From Malaciobacter mytili LMG 24559 (lineage in GTDB: Bacteria; Campylobacterota; Campylobacteria; Campylobacterales; Arcobacteraceae), in assembly GCF_003346775.1 (NCBI RefSeq), contig NZ_CP031219.1, positions 1,426,001 through 1,490,000 on the forward strand: DNA of 64,000 nucleotides. The letters are read 5' to 3'. Numbering within the stretch: the first letter of the stretch is position 1; each line of letters starts with the position of its first letter. The notes beneath the pieces are model-generated. The model had not been told where the DNA came from. It saw only the letters and a program-made list of their open reading frames with translations, and made no database searches. Position numbers and translations under genes: made by a program. Positions 37,227 through 46,688 of this stretch are shown here, in pieces.

Positions 37227-39347
37227 TTAAGAGGCTTTTCTCTTTAATGCATTAATACTTTTTTCAATCTTGATTTGAGCATTGATAATTCCAAGAACAT
37301 CTAAAATTAGACCAATACTTCCATCCCCTCTAACTGTAGCAGCCCCTATTCCATCAACACTTCTAAAGTTTTTATCTAAAGGTTTTACAACCACTTGATG
37401 TTGATTTAAGAACTCATCAATAGAAATAGCTACTTTTGTATTACCTGATTTAACAACAATTAACATACCATCTTCAAGTTTTTCAAATGTAGGTTTAATT
37501 CCAAATAATTGGTGTAATCTTACAACAGGAATAAACTCTTCTCTTAACATTAATAAGTCTTGAGTTCCATCTCCAATTTTCTTTATCATATCAGAAGTTG
37601 GTTGTAATGATTCTACTATTGAACTTAGTGGTAAAATATATTTTTGATCTCCAACTGCAATATCTAAACCATCTAAAATTGCAAGAGTTAAAGGTAACAT
37701 AATAGTTATTGTAGTTCCATAACCTTTTTCTGTATCAAGTTTAATTGCTCCACCAAGTTTTTGTATATTTGTTTTAACAACATCCATACCTACACCACGA
37801 CCAGAAATATCAGTAATTTCTTTTGCAGTACTAACTCCTGCACCAAATACAAGCATAGCTTTATCATTTTCTGTCATAGTTGCATATTGATTTTCATCAA
37901 TTAAACCATTTTCTAAAGCTTTAGAAGCAACTTTTTCAGCATCAATTCCTCTACCATCATCTTTAATAGTAATAATCATTTGTCCATTAGCTTGCTCTGC
38001 TGAAATTGTAATAAATCCAGTTTCACTTTTCCCGTTATTAACTCTTTCATCAGGAGTTTCTAAACCATGGTCTAAAGAGTTTCTGATAATATGCATTAAA
38101 GGATCTGTTAATCCTTCAATCATCGCTTTATCAATTTCAACTCCATCACCATAATGTTTAAATTCAACTTTTTTATTTAATTTTTTAGAAATATCTCTTA
38201 CAACTTTAGGGAATTTAGAATAAATAGATTCCATTGGAACCATTCTAATACTCATAATAGAGTCTTGCATATCTCTAATATGTCTTTCTAATAGTTCTAA
38301 TCTTTCTAAAACTGCATTTCTTGTTTTTGCTTCTTCAATTGAAGTTGAAAATTGAGTTAGCATAGCATTTGTAATAACTAAATCTCCAACATTATTCATA
38401 AGTAAATCAATTTTATCTAAATTTACTCTAATATTATTGTTTGCAGAAGCAGCTTTTTTAGAAGCTTCTGCAGCTGCTGAAACCTCTTTTGCTTTTCTTT
38501 CAACTGCTGGTCTAGTAGCAGGAGTAGGAACTTTTTTTGGTTCTTCTTTTACTGCTTTTACTTCTTTAACAGGCATTGGTTCAGGTACTATTTTTGGCTC
38601 TTCTTTAACTTCATTTAATTCCATTTTAGAATTAGGAGTAATTGATGGCATATCATCAAAGAAACCAAAATTTTCTTCATCATCATAAATACTTTGAGAA
38701 GAAGTATCACTCATACTTAATCTTGCTGTTTCTTCTAAATCATCATCAAAGAAACCATAAGGAGTATTTCCCTCTTCTAAATCATCATCAGCAAAAATAC
38801 CATATGTTTTATGATCTCGTTGTTCATTTAAATCATCATCAAAAAAACCTATAGAATTGTTTTCCTTTGTACTTTCTTGTACTTTTGTTTCAGTAGGAGT
38901 TTCTACTTTAACTTCTTGTGGCTGTGATTTTGATACAACAACTTCACCATTTGAGTATGCAATAATCTCTTTTAATAGTTCAGATGTCATTTCTTCAAAA
39001 GTTTCTCTTGTTAGATCTTCTGCTACTTCTAACTCTAAAAGTTCTTTCATTACATCTAAACCATCTATTAATGTAGAAGCCATTTCAGGTTGAAATTCTA
39101 TTTGATGATTTCTTAATTTATCCATCATATTTTCAACATTATGAGTAAATTCAGCAAATAGATTTAATTCAACAGAAGCACCACTACCTTTTAAAGTATG
39201 TACATCTCTAAAAAGTTGTCCCATTTGTTCATCTGTTAAACTTCCATTAGTTTCAGCTTCTAGCAAAACATTATCAGCAGACTCAAAAAGCTCTTCTGCC
39301 TCTTCTACGAACATTTCTCTATATTTAGATATATCAAAACCTGCCAT
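37227..39347 (-). CDS. cheA: Chemotaxis histidine kinase CheA with repeated FDD linker motifs
   Basis: The 706-aa kinase has the HPt domain P1 (1-105, phospho-His50 in RDVHTLKGSGAS), a long acidic linker (about 135-300), dimerisation P3, the ATP-binding P4 (N box in HIIRNSLDHGLE, G1 KDDGRGIDAEK, G2 SGRGVGMDVV) and the CheW-like P5. No classical P2 (CheY-binding) domain is evident between P1 and P3; the linker instead carries four copies of a G-x-F-x-D-D motif (residues 167-232). There is no C-terminal receiver, unlike the CheA-Y fusion of Helicobacter and Campylobacter. It lies between cheY and cheR. Confidence 0.95.
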   Translation of the reverse strand: MAGFDISKYREMFVEEAEELFESADNVLLEAETNGSLTDEQMGQLFRDVHTLKGSGASVELNLFAEFTHNVENMMDKLRNHQIEFQPEMASTLIDGLDVMKELLELEVAEDLTRETFEEMTSELLKEIIAYSNGEVVVSKSQPQEVKVETPTETKVQESTKENNSIGFFDDDLNEQRDHKTYGIFADDDLEEGNTPYGFFDDDLEETARLSMSDTSSQSIYDDEENFGFFDDMPSITPNSKMELNEVKEEPKIVPEPMPVKEVKAVKEEPKKVPTPATRPAVERKAKEVSAAAEASKKAASANNNIRVNLDKIDLLMNNVGDLVITNAMLTQFSTSIEEAKTRNAVLERLELLERHIRDMQDSIMSIRMVPMESIYSKFPKVVRDISKKLNKKVEFKHYGDGVEIDKAMIEGLTDPLMHIIRNSLDHGLETPDERVNNGKSETGFITISAEQANGQMIITIKDDGRGIDAEKVASKALENGLIDENQYATMTENDKAMLVFGAGVSTAKEITDISGRGVGMDVVKTNIQKLGGAIKLDTEKGYGTTITIMLPLTLAILDGLDIAVGDQKYILPLSSIVESLQPTSDMIKKIGDGTQDLLMLREEFIPVVRLHQLFGIKPTFEKLEDGMLIVVKSGNTKVAISIDEFLNQHQVVVKPLDKNFRSVDGIGAATVRGDGSIGLILDVLGIINAQIKIEKSINALKRKAS

Positions 39348-39360
39348 GATTTATCCTTTT

Positions 39361-39729
39361 TTATCTACTTAACACAATATTTACAGCTTTTAACAACTGA
39401 TCAGGAACGAATGGTTTTACAATCCATCCAGTTGCACCAGCAGCTTTTCCTTTTGCTTTCATTTCATCACTTCTTTCAGTCGTTAAAACTAAAATAGGTT
39501 TAGTTGAATATTGTGGCAATTTTCTTAATTCACTAATTAATGTTAATCCATCCATATTTGGCATATTAACATCAGTAATAATTAGATCATACATTGAAGC
39601 CTTAGCTTTTTCTAAACCATCAACGCCGTCAACAGCTTCAGTTACATCAGTATACCCACCTTCGTTAAGTGCATAGTTTAACATATCTCTTAACATTGTT
39701 GAGTCATCTACTATTAAAAGCTTAGCCAT
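39361..39729 (-). CDS. cheY: Chemotaxis response regulator CheY
   Basis: A 122-aa single receiver domain: acidic pair in LLIVDDSTMLRD, phospho-acceptor Asp in IITDVNMPNMDG (near residue 53), Thr in LVLTTE (near 83) and Lys in VKPF (near 105). It should carry the signal from CheA to the flagellar switch. It is the first gene of the che operon with AAGGGG before its ATG. About 80 bp separate it from pnp; the operon promoter is presumably there. Confidence 0.95.
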   Translation of the reverse strand: MAKLLIVDDSTMLRDMLNYALNEGGYTDVTEAVDGVDGLEKAKASMYDLIITDVNMPNMDGLTLISELRKLPQYSTKPILVLTTERSDEMKAKGKAAGATGWIVKPFVPDQLLKAVNIVLSR

Positions 39730-39808
39730 TAAAAACCCCTTATTTTCTATAAATAAATATTATTTTTTATATCTTAACTAAAGAACTATTAATTTAGTAT
39801 TAAAAATT

Positions 39809-41989
39809 TTATAATAGTGCAGAAGCTAATTCAATTCTATCTTTTTTCACATTTAATACTTTAATTTCTACAGTATCTGACACTTTTAAAACATCTGATA
39901 CATTATTTACTCTCTCTTTAGAAATTTTTGAGATATGTAATAAACCTTCACCACCTTTTGGTAAAGAAATAAAAGCACCAAAATCAGTAATTCTTTCTAC
40001 TTTTCCCTCTAAAACTTCATCAACTTGATATAATTTTTCAAAATCTAAATTTTTCACATTATCTTTTTTTGAAGAAGCATTATTTGAAATAGTTTTAATA
40101 TGTTCACAAGCATCAAGAACATTTTGTTTATTCTCTCCACTTACTTTTACATTTCCGCTATCTCTATCTAAATCAATTGATACAGAGAATTTTTCAATAA
40201 TTTCTTTAATAGTAGCACCTGCTTTTCCAATAATAACCATAATTTTACTTGGGTCAATTGCAAACTGTTCTACTAAAGGTAATGCTTCACTTGGAACAAT
40301 CTCTTGTGCAGCTTCTTCCATAAGTCCTAAAATATGCATTCTTCCTTCTTTTGCTTGAAGTAAAGCCTCTTTTAATACTTCTAATTCAATCCCACCAAGT
40401 TTTATATCCATTTGTAAAGCAGTAATTCCCTCTTTTGTTCCAGCAACTTTAAAATCCATATCTCCATCATGGTCTTCTAATCCCATAATATCTGTTAATA
40501 CAGAATATTTATTCCCTTCAACAACCATACCCATAGCAACACCAGCAACTAAATTAGAAATAGGTATACCTGCTGCTTTAAGTGCAAGAGAACCTCCACA
40601 AACAGTAGCCATAGATGAAGAACCATTTGATTCTAAAATTTCTGATACTAACCTAATTGTTTCTGAAAAGTCTTTATCAATAGTAGCTTCTAAAGCTTTT
40701 TTAGCAAGATTTCCATGTCCTAACTCTCTTCTTCCTACTCCAAACATAGGTTTTGCTTCACCAACTGAAAAACCTGGGAAGTTATAATGAACCATAAAGT
40801 TTTCCATAGAAGTTGATTTATCAGTTAAAACTTCATACATTTGTCCATCTTTAGGTCCTGCAATTGTACCTACAACTAAAGCTTGAGTTTCACCCCTTGT
40901 AAATAAACAAGAAGAGTGAGTTGATGGTAAAATATTTGTTTCAATACAAATTGGTCTAACATCTTTTAGCCCTCTACCATCTGCTCTTACTTTTTCATCA
41001 ACTATCATTGCTCTTACAATTTCTCTTTTTACAATAGAAACTGCTTCATATATTTCACTATATGAAATTTCATTTTCTAAAGAGTAAGTATCTGTTGAGA
41101 TTAGTTTTGCAACTTCTTTTAACTCAACTGCTCTTTCACTTTTTGCTAATTTTTTAATAGCCTCTTTTATATTATTTGAATAATTTTCTTTTACATATTC
41201 AATAATCTTTTCATCTATTGTAAATTGAACTAATTCAACTTCTTTTTTCTCTTTACAAACAATCTCAAATCCATTTTCGTATGTAGTATTTACTTCATTT
41301 AAAACTTTTTGAGCTAAAGAAATTGCTTCAACTAAATCATCTTCACTCATCTCATTTGTTTTATGAACTTTAGTAAAAGCTTCAATATCTACTTCCACCA
41401 TCTCTTCATTTGAAATAGCTTTCATTTCTATCATTAAAAGTTCTTCTTTTGAACCTGCTACATATAAATCTAAAGTAGATTGTTCTAATTGAGAAGCTGT
41501 TGGATTTACAATATATTCTCCTTCAACCTTCCCTATTCTTACCCCTGCAACTGATTTTTTTACAGGAATATTTGAAGTATACAGTGCTGCACTTGCTGCA
41601 TTTAAACTTAAAACTTGTAGGTCAACATCTTTATCTGCACTAAGTACCATTACTGTAATAGTAGTAGGATATACATATCCTTTAGGGAAAAGGGGTCTTA
41701 AACTTCTATCAATTACTCTTGAAGTTAAAGTTTCAAATTCACTAGGTTTTGATTCTCTTTTAATAAATCCTCCTGGTAATTTTGCAGCTGCATATGTCTT
41801 TTCAACATATTGAACAGTAAGTGGAGTAAAATCCTCTTCTACTGGATTATCAAATTCACTTACTACGGTTGCAAGTACTACTGCATTACCTAATTTTGCT
41901 AAAACAGAACCATTTGATTGTTTTGCTACTTTATTAAATTCAAAAAACTCTCTTTTCCCATTTAATTCAAACTCACACACTGTTGACAT
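39809..41989 (-). CDS. pnp: Polynucleotide phosphorylase
   Basis: A 3'-5' exoribonuclease using phosphate. The 726-aa protein has two RNase PH domains (about 5-230 and 310-540, the second with RADGRGLKDVRPI and GSSSMATVCGGSL), a KH domain (about 560-620, IIGKAGATIKEI) and a C-terminal S1 domain (about 645-715, GKVERITDFGAFISLP). Length is normal. The gene is followed downstream by the che operon on the same strand and preceded by a phosphoribosyltransferase gene, 11 bp away. Confidence 0.97.
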   Translation of the reverse strand: MSTVCEFELNGKREFFEFNKVAKQSNGSVLAKLGNAVVLATVVSEFDNPVEEDFTPLTVQYVEKTYAAAKLPGGFIKRESKPSEFETLTSRVIDRSLRPLFPKGYVYPTTITVMVLSADKDVDLQVLSLNAASAALYTSNIPVKKSVAGVRIGKVEGEYIVNPTASQLEQSTLDLYVAGSKEELLMIEMKAISNEEMVEVDIEAFTKVHKTNEMSEDDLVEAISLAQKVLNEVNTTYENGFEIVCKEKKEVELVQFTIDEKIIEYVKENYSNNIKEAIKKLAKSERAVELKEVAKLISTDTYSLENEISYSEIYEAVSIVKREIVRAMIVDEKVRADGRGLKDVRPICIETNILPSTHSSCLFTRGETQALVVGTIAGPKDGQMYEVLTDKSTSMENFMVHYNFPGFSVGEAKPMFGVGRRELGHGNLAKKALEATIDKDFSETIRLVSEILESNGSSSMATVCGGSLALKAAGIPISNLVAGVAMGMVVEGNKYSVLTDIMGLEDHDGDMDFKVAGTKEGITALQMDIKLGGIELEVLKEALLQAKEGRMHILGLMEEAAQEIVPSEALPLVEQFAIDPSKIMVIIGKAGATIKEIIEKFSVSIDLDRDSGNVKVSGENKQNVLDACEHIKTISNNASSKKDNVKNLDFEKLYQVDEVLEGKVERITDFGAFISLPKGGEGLLHISKISKERVNNVSDVLKVSDTVEIKVLNVKKDRIELASALL

Positions 41990-42000
41990 ACATTTTTCCT

Positions 42001-42645
42001 TTATTTAAGTTTTTTTATATCTTCAAAATTTATATTTTCTAATTTGTCATAGTAAAAATCTATAAAAATAAAATGATCTAATTTTTTTACATAATACAAA
42101 TCATCAGCAATAGACTCTATAGTTGGAACACTTGCACTTGGTAATATAGGTGTTGCAACAGATACAGATTTTGCACCAAGATTAATAGCAGTTTTAATAC
42201 AAGCCATCATTGTAAGACCTGTATTTAACCCTTCATCCACTAATAAAACATTCTTATTTTCTAAAGACTTTATAGTATCACCTTCTCTATAAAGTTTTAC
42301 AGTTTTTAATAATTGTTTTTCATAAATTTGTTTAGATTTTGCAAAGATAAAATCCAAACTAATTTCAAAAGATTTAGCTAACTCTTCATGAATAACTACC
42401 TCTTCTGTTTCAGTAACAATTGCAATTTCACAATCTTCATTATTTGGAGCCATAATTTTACTTGTAAATAAAACATCAAAATTTGACTCCAATCTATTTG
42501 CAATTATTTTAGCAATAGGAACACCTCCATAAGAGGCAGCTATTACAGTCCACTCTTCAAGTTTCATACTCTCAATTGGAAGAACATCTAATAGTCTAAA
42601 AGCAGCTACATCCCTATTTTTAAAATATATTTGTTCATTTTGCAT
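42001..42645 (-). CDS. Type I phosphoribosyltransferase domain protein
   Basis: The 214-aa protein has a type I PRTase fold with the PRPP-binding loop VLLVDEGLNTGLTMMACI near residues 130-147 and ASYGGVPIA near 37-45. The loop differs from standard ones in having Glu-Gly-Leu-Asn in place of Asp-Gly-x-Ala. It resembles the predicted phosphoribosyltransferases of the COG1926 type rather than Apt or Hpt. The substrate is unknown. It is 3 bp after lptD and 11 bp before pnp. Confidence 0.8.
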   Translation of the reverse strand: MQNEQIYFKNRDVAAFRLLDVLPIESMKLEEWTVIAASYGGVPIAKIIANRLESNFDVLFTSKIMAPNNEDCEIAIVTETEEVVIHEELAKSFEISLDFIFAKSKQIYEKQLLKTVKLYREGDTIKSLENKNVLLVDEGLNTGLTMMACIKTAINLGAKSVSVATPILPSASVPTIESIADDLYYVKKLDHFIFIDFYYDKLENINFEDIKKLK

Positions 42646-42648
42646 AAA

Positions 42649-44751
42649 TTACTCTCTATTATCTTTTACTTTATAATTTTGCTGAATTCCACCAATTGGT
42701 TTTAATAATAGTTGCACATAAAAAACATCTTGTTTTTTTCTAGTATATAATTCACTTGAACTAGCTTTAATTTCTTTTTCTAATCTAAAATCCAATTCCC
42801 AACATCTATCTAATATACTAAATAAAATACCTTGTTTACTTCTTAGCTTATCTTTAATATTATAGTTTTCATAATATCCAATTTTATAATCATTTGAAAT
42901 AGTATAATTTGCATTGATATTATATGATTCCAAATCCTCTTTTCCAGAGTTTGGAGTATCTTTAGACATATAATAACTTAAAGTTAAAATAAAATCTTCA
43001 TAGCTTAAAGTAAAAGCTGTTGAGTTTTCAATAAAAGTATTATCTTCATGATTATAAATTACTTTATTAGAAATTGTTCCTAAGAAATAGTTATAAATAA
43101 TCTCATTTTCTAAATTTTGTAATTTTGGATTATTAAAATTATCAAAAGCGATTGATTGTTTTAATTTATGATTAATTATCTGTCTTAAATCCTCAATATC
43201 ATAAAAAGATTGATTTAAAGCCAATTCAATAGCTCTTTTTGTCTCATTAATAGGAAATACGCTTAATTCATTTGTAGAAGTATTTATACTATATAAATCT
43301 CCTGTTTTTTCCAATGTTGTTGCATCCACATAACTAGCAGATAAGTTCATTGTATGAATAAAACTATCATAAGGCTTTAATAAGTCTGTACTTAATCCTA
43401 AAGTTGTAATATTTTCAACAAAAGTTCCATCTTTTAATTTTAAATCAGTATTTGAATATTTATAGTGATTTAATACTGTCTCATTTTTTATTATAAATTG
43501 TAAATAATCATCAAAAAGTGGTATAGAATAAGAAATTGGAATATTTAAATCATATTTTTGAGCTGTAATTCCTTCATCTCTTGTATGATTTGTATATCTT
43601 GTATCAATTGAATATAAAAGATTATCTAAAAATGCTGGTTGTGAATACTTATGAAAATGCAATTGTGGTAGTTCTTGCATAGTTGTTCTATTTGATTCAA
43701 GTGACATATCTTTATAATGTCTAAAATATAACCCTGAATAATAGTTTGAAGTATTATAAAAATAGTTGATTTTCGATTCTACTTTTTTCTCTTCATCTTC
43801 ATTATAATCTCTATCTTCAATATTTCTATACTCTATATCATTAAAATATTTTGCATCAACATATAAGCCATCTTGAGACTCATCATTTGAGAAAAGTTTT
43901 GTTCTTTCATATTTTATTTCCCAACCATAATGCTCTTGATTTCTTAATTCTTCTTCTTCAAAATAATCAGATTTTTCTTTAAAATATCCAGTTCCAATAC
44001 TTAAATTTGAATATTTTGAATCTGCCATTCTAAAATACCCATAAATACCTTTACCTCTATTTGTTCTAATTTGAGGAATAATTTCAAAATCATAATTTTC
44101 AGCAGGTGCAATAAAAATTGGTTGAACATATACAAAACCTTCATTTTTACCATACCCCACAGTTGGAAGTAAAAGACCTGTTCTTCTACTTCTATCTGTT
44201 GAAAAACCAAAATAAGGTGTATATAAAACAGGAATATCTTTAATATATAATCTTGTATTAAAAGCATGAAGCCATTTTGTTTCAGAATTATATTTTGCAC
44301 TTGAAGCTTTAATACTCCAAGTTGGATCTTCACAATCACAACTTGATAAAACAGAGTCTTCTAAAGTAATAATCTCTTTATCTTTTTTAGATTCTTTTGA
44401 GTTTATCCAGATATTTCCAGCATTTTCAAAAATTAAACTAGGTTTTTGATATAAAGCATTGTTTGTATTATCTAAAAATGCATAATCACTTTGTGTTTGG
44501 ATTTTATTATCTTTTATAATTAAAACATCATCAAAAAATTCAAAAGTATCATTTTTTTGATTGTATACAACTTTTTTTGCACTTGCATAATAACTAGAAG
44601 AGAAGATAACAACATCTCCAGTGGCGATAATACTATCATTTTCACTATCTACATTATTTGCAACAATTTGAAATTTTTCACTATTAAGGTCTTTTGCACT
44701 AACTTTGCTGCATAAGGCAACTAAACAAATAAATACTAATTTCTTAAACAT
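42649..44751 (-). CDS. lptD: LPS-assembly protein LptD
   Basis: Outer-membrane barrel that places lipopolysaccharide (or lipooligosaccharide) in the outer leaflet. The 700-aa protein has a signal peptide (1-19), an N-terminal OstA/jellyroll domain (about 25-150, IIATGDVVIFSSSYYASAKK) and a C-terminal barrel, opening with PVLYTPYFGFSTDRSRRTGLLLPT. Two Cys (CDCEDPTW) are retained near residue 138. The start overlaps the RDD gene by 8 bp. Confidence 0.92.
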   Translation of the reverse strand: MFKKLVFICLVALCSKVSAKDLNSEKFQIVANNVDSENDSIIATGDVVIFSSSYYASAKKVVYNQKNDTFEFFDDVLIIKDNKIQTQSDYAFLDNTNNALYQKPSLIFENAGNIWINSKESKKDKEIITLEDSVLSSCDCEDPTWSIKASSAKYNSETKWLHAFNTRLYIKDIPVLYTPYFGFSTDRSRRTGLLLPTVGYGKNEGFVYVQPIFIAPAENYDFEIIPQIRTNRGKGIYGYFRMADSKYSNLSIGTGYFKEKSDYFEEEELRNQEHYGWEIKYERTKLFSNDESQDGLYVDAKYFNDIEYRNIEDRDYNEDEEKKVESKINYFYNTSNYYSGLYFRHYKDMSLESNRTTMQELPQLHFHKYSQPAFLDNLLYSIDTRYTNHTRDEGITAQKYDLNIPISYSIPLFDDYLQFIIKNETVLNHYKYSNTDLKLKDGTFVENITTLGLSTDLLKPYDSFIHTMNLSASYVDATTLEKTGDLYSINTSTNELSVFPINETKRAIELALNQSFYDIEDLRQIINHKLKQSIAFDNFNNPKLQNLENEIIYNYFLGTISNKVIYNHEDNTFIENSTAFTLSYEDFILTLSYYMSKDTPNSGKEDLESYNINANYTISNDYKIGYYENYNIKDKLRSKQGILFSILDRCWELDFRLEKEIKASSSELYTRKKQDVFYVQLLLKPIGGIQQNYKVKDNRE

Positions 44752-45181
44752 TAACTACCAGCGTCCTACCAAATTTATCATGAAAAGTTTGTCTTCCATC
44801 ATTAAAAAATCCAATTAAAAATCCAATATAAAAAAACATTTCACTAAAAATTCTTCCAATAGATCTTAACATTGAAGATAGTAAAGAAACTCTTCCTAAG
44901 TTATTATAATCAATTACTCTTATTTTAACAATAATTTTCCCTATTGTAGCTCCATAATACCATACAAAAAAACTTTGATAAATGAATTTAATAAAAAGAA
45001 TAGGTAATAAAAATTGATTCATAATAGCTAAAACTATAGCAGCATCATTTGCTGATGCTGCTACACTATCCCAAAAAACTATTAATACTAGAAACGTAAT
45101 TAAGAAATCATCAATAATAAAAGCCATAGCTCTTGATATCATTGATGCTAATTGTAAATCTGTATTATTTGAAGTATTCAT
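44744..45181 (-). CDS. RDD family membrane protein
   Basis: A 145-aa protein with three hydrophobic segments and the RDD signatures: SRAMAFIIDDFLITF near residues 12-26 and GATIGKIIVKIRVID near 78-92, ending with RQTFHDKFGRTLVV. RDD proteins are presumed transporters (some are Na+/H+ antiporters), but most are uncharacterised. It sits between purD and lptD and overlaps the latter. Confidence 0.9.
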   Translation of the reverse strand: MNTSNNTDLQLASMISRAMAFIIDDFLITFLVLIVFWDSVAASANDAAIVLAIMNQFLLPILFIKFIYQSFFVWYYGATIGKIIVKIRVIDYNNLGRVSLLSSMLRSIGRIFSEMFFYIGFLIGFFNDGRQTFHDKFGRTLVVNV

Positions 45182-45185
45182 AAAC

Positions 45186-46451
45186 TTACTTTAATGCCTG
45201 ATAAGCAATATCTGTTCTACATTTTTTACCAGCAAAATGAACTTGCCCACATAAAGCATAAGCTCTATCTCTTGCTTGTTTAATACTTTTCCCAAATCCA
45301 ACACAAACAAGAACTCTTCCACCAGTTGCCATAAGTTTACCATCAATTTTCTCTACACCAGCAAAAGAGATATGTGTATTATTTAAAATATCTTCATCTA
45401 CTATTTCATCAACAATAATTTCAGCAGGCTCACTACTTGAATAAGGATAGTTTCCACTTGCCATTACAACCCCAACTGCAAATTCATCTTTAATTTTAAT
45501 ATCCAATGAATCTAAATCTTTTGTAGCACCTTTATAAAAAAGCTCAGAAACAGGAGTTTGTAGTAAAGGCATAAGAATTTCACACTCAGGATCACCAAAT
45601 CTTACATTATACTCAAGTACAATTGGTTCACCTTTTACAACCATGATTCCAATAAATAATACCCCTTCAAAAGCAGCATTTTCTTTTCTCATTCCCTCTA
45701 AAGTAGGTTTAATTACTCTTTCTTCAACTTTTTTATAAATTTCATCATTTACTAAAGGTGTAGGGGCATATGCTCCCATTCCACCAGTATTTGGACCTGT
45801 ATCATTATCCCCTACTCTTTTATGATCTTGAGCAGCAGGTAATACTTTATAATTTACTCCATCACAAATTGCAAAAATAGATAGTTCATATCCATCTAAA
45901 AACTCTTCAATTACTACATTTGTTCCTGCTTCACCAAAAGAGTTTCCATTTAGCATTTCAGAGGCTGCTTCTTTAGCTTCTTGTTTAGTTGAAGCTATGA
46001 TTACACCTTTTCCTGCACATAAACCATCTGCTTTTACAACTATTGGCTCATTCATTGTATCAATAAAAGCATGAGCTTCTTGCTCATTTGTTGTTTCAAT
46101 AAAAGCTGCTGTTGGAATATTATATTTTTTAAGAATATTTTTCATATAAGCTTTTGAACCTTCAAGTCTAGCTGCTGCACGACTAGGTCCAAAAATTGTT
46201 AAGTTATGTTTTCTAAATATATCAACTACACCATCAACTAATGGAGCTTCAGGACCTACAATTGTTAAATCAATATTATTATCTTTTGCCCATAAAGCTA
46301 ACTCTTCATAATCTTTTATATTAATATTTTTACCTAAGTTCTCAGTAGCACCATTTCCTGGTGTAAAAAATAAAGTATGTTTTTTCTCATTAAAAATACT
46401 AAGACCTATAGAGTATTCTCTCCCACCACTTCCAAGAATTAATATATTCAC
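45186..46451 (-). CDS. purD: Phosphoribosylamine-glycine ligase
   Basis: ATP-grasp enzyme joining glycine to phosphoribosylamine in purine synthesis. The 421-aa protein opens [14 protein letters not shown], then has [13 protein letters not shown] near 65-77, the ATP-grasp [12 protein letters not shown] near 143-154, [17 protein letters not shown] near 215-231 and [15 protein letters not shown] near 283-297, all typical. It is the first gene of purD-RDD-lptD-PRTase-pnp. A probable 6S RNA gene ends about 20 bp before its start. Confidence 0.96.
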   Translation of the reverse strand: MNILILGSGGREYSIGLSIFNEKKHTLFFTPGNGATENLGKNINIKDYEELALWAKDNNIDLTIVGPEAPLVDGVVDIFRKHNLTIFGPSRAAARLEGSKAYMKNILKKYNIPTAAFIETTNEQEAHAFIDTMNEPIVVKADGLCAGKGVIIASTKQEAKEAASEMLNGNSFGEAGTNVVIEEFLDGYELSIFAICDGVNYKVLPAAQDHKRVGDNDTGPNTGGMGAYAPTPLVNDEIYKKVEERVIKPTLEGMRKENAAFEGVLFIGIMVVKGEPIVLEYNVRFGDPECEILMPLLQTPVSELFYKGATKDLDSLDIKIKDEFAVGVVMASGNYPYSSSEPAEIIVDEIVDEDILNNTHISFAGVEKIDGKLMATGGRVLVCVGFGKSIKQARDRAYALCGQVHFAGKKCRTDIAYQALK

Positions 46452-46469
46452 TAGATTTCCTTAAATTAG

Positions 46470-46644
46470 TTTGTAGTTTCCAAGTAGCCGTTAACCATCA
46501 AAATGGCCCACAAAAGCCAAAAACAGGAGTAAGAACTCTATATTAGGAACGCAAACATATTGAAGCATTACACACCATATAGTTACAATTACTCACAAAA
46601 ATACAGTATTCGGACCCTCAACAATGGATATCCCGAACTACTTA
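46470..46644 (-). ncRNA. ssrS: Probable 6S RNA upstream of purD
   Basis: The 46452-46688 gap is not coding and is richer in G and C than other gaps. Read on the minus strand it folds as a rod: closing stem GTAGTT (46636-46641) with AACTAC (46473-46478), then CCATTG and GGGTCC-type segments pairing with GATGG and GGGCC of the 3' side, a large unpaired middle, and a long apical hairpin in which GAGTAA pairs with TTACTC and AACTATAT pairs with ATATAGAGTT. A ~170-nt rod with a central bubble is the 6S RNA form, which traps RNA polymerase by imitating an open promoter. I recall Campylobacterota 6S RNA genes lying near purD. Ends are approximate. Confidence 0.6.
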
Positions 46645-46688
46645 GATATAATTATTTTACCTAATTATGCTTGAAGTAAAGATTAAAA

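Noticed and set aside
44001-44339. 112-codon open frame inside lptD in another frame
   Set aside because: It overlaps the well-supported lptD entirely and has no start signals or recognisable domain.
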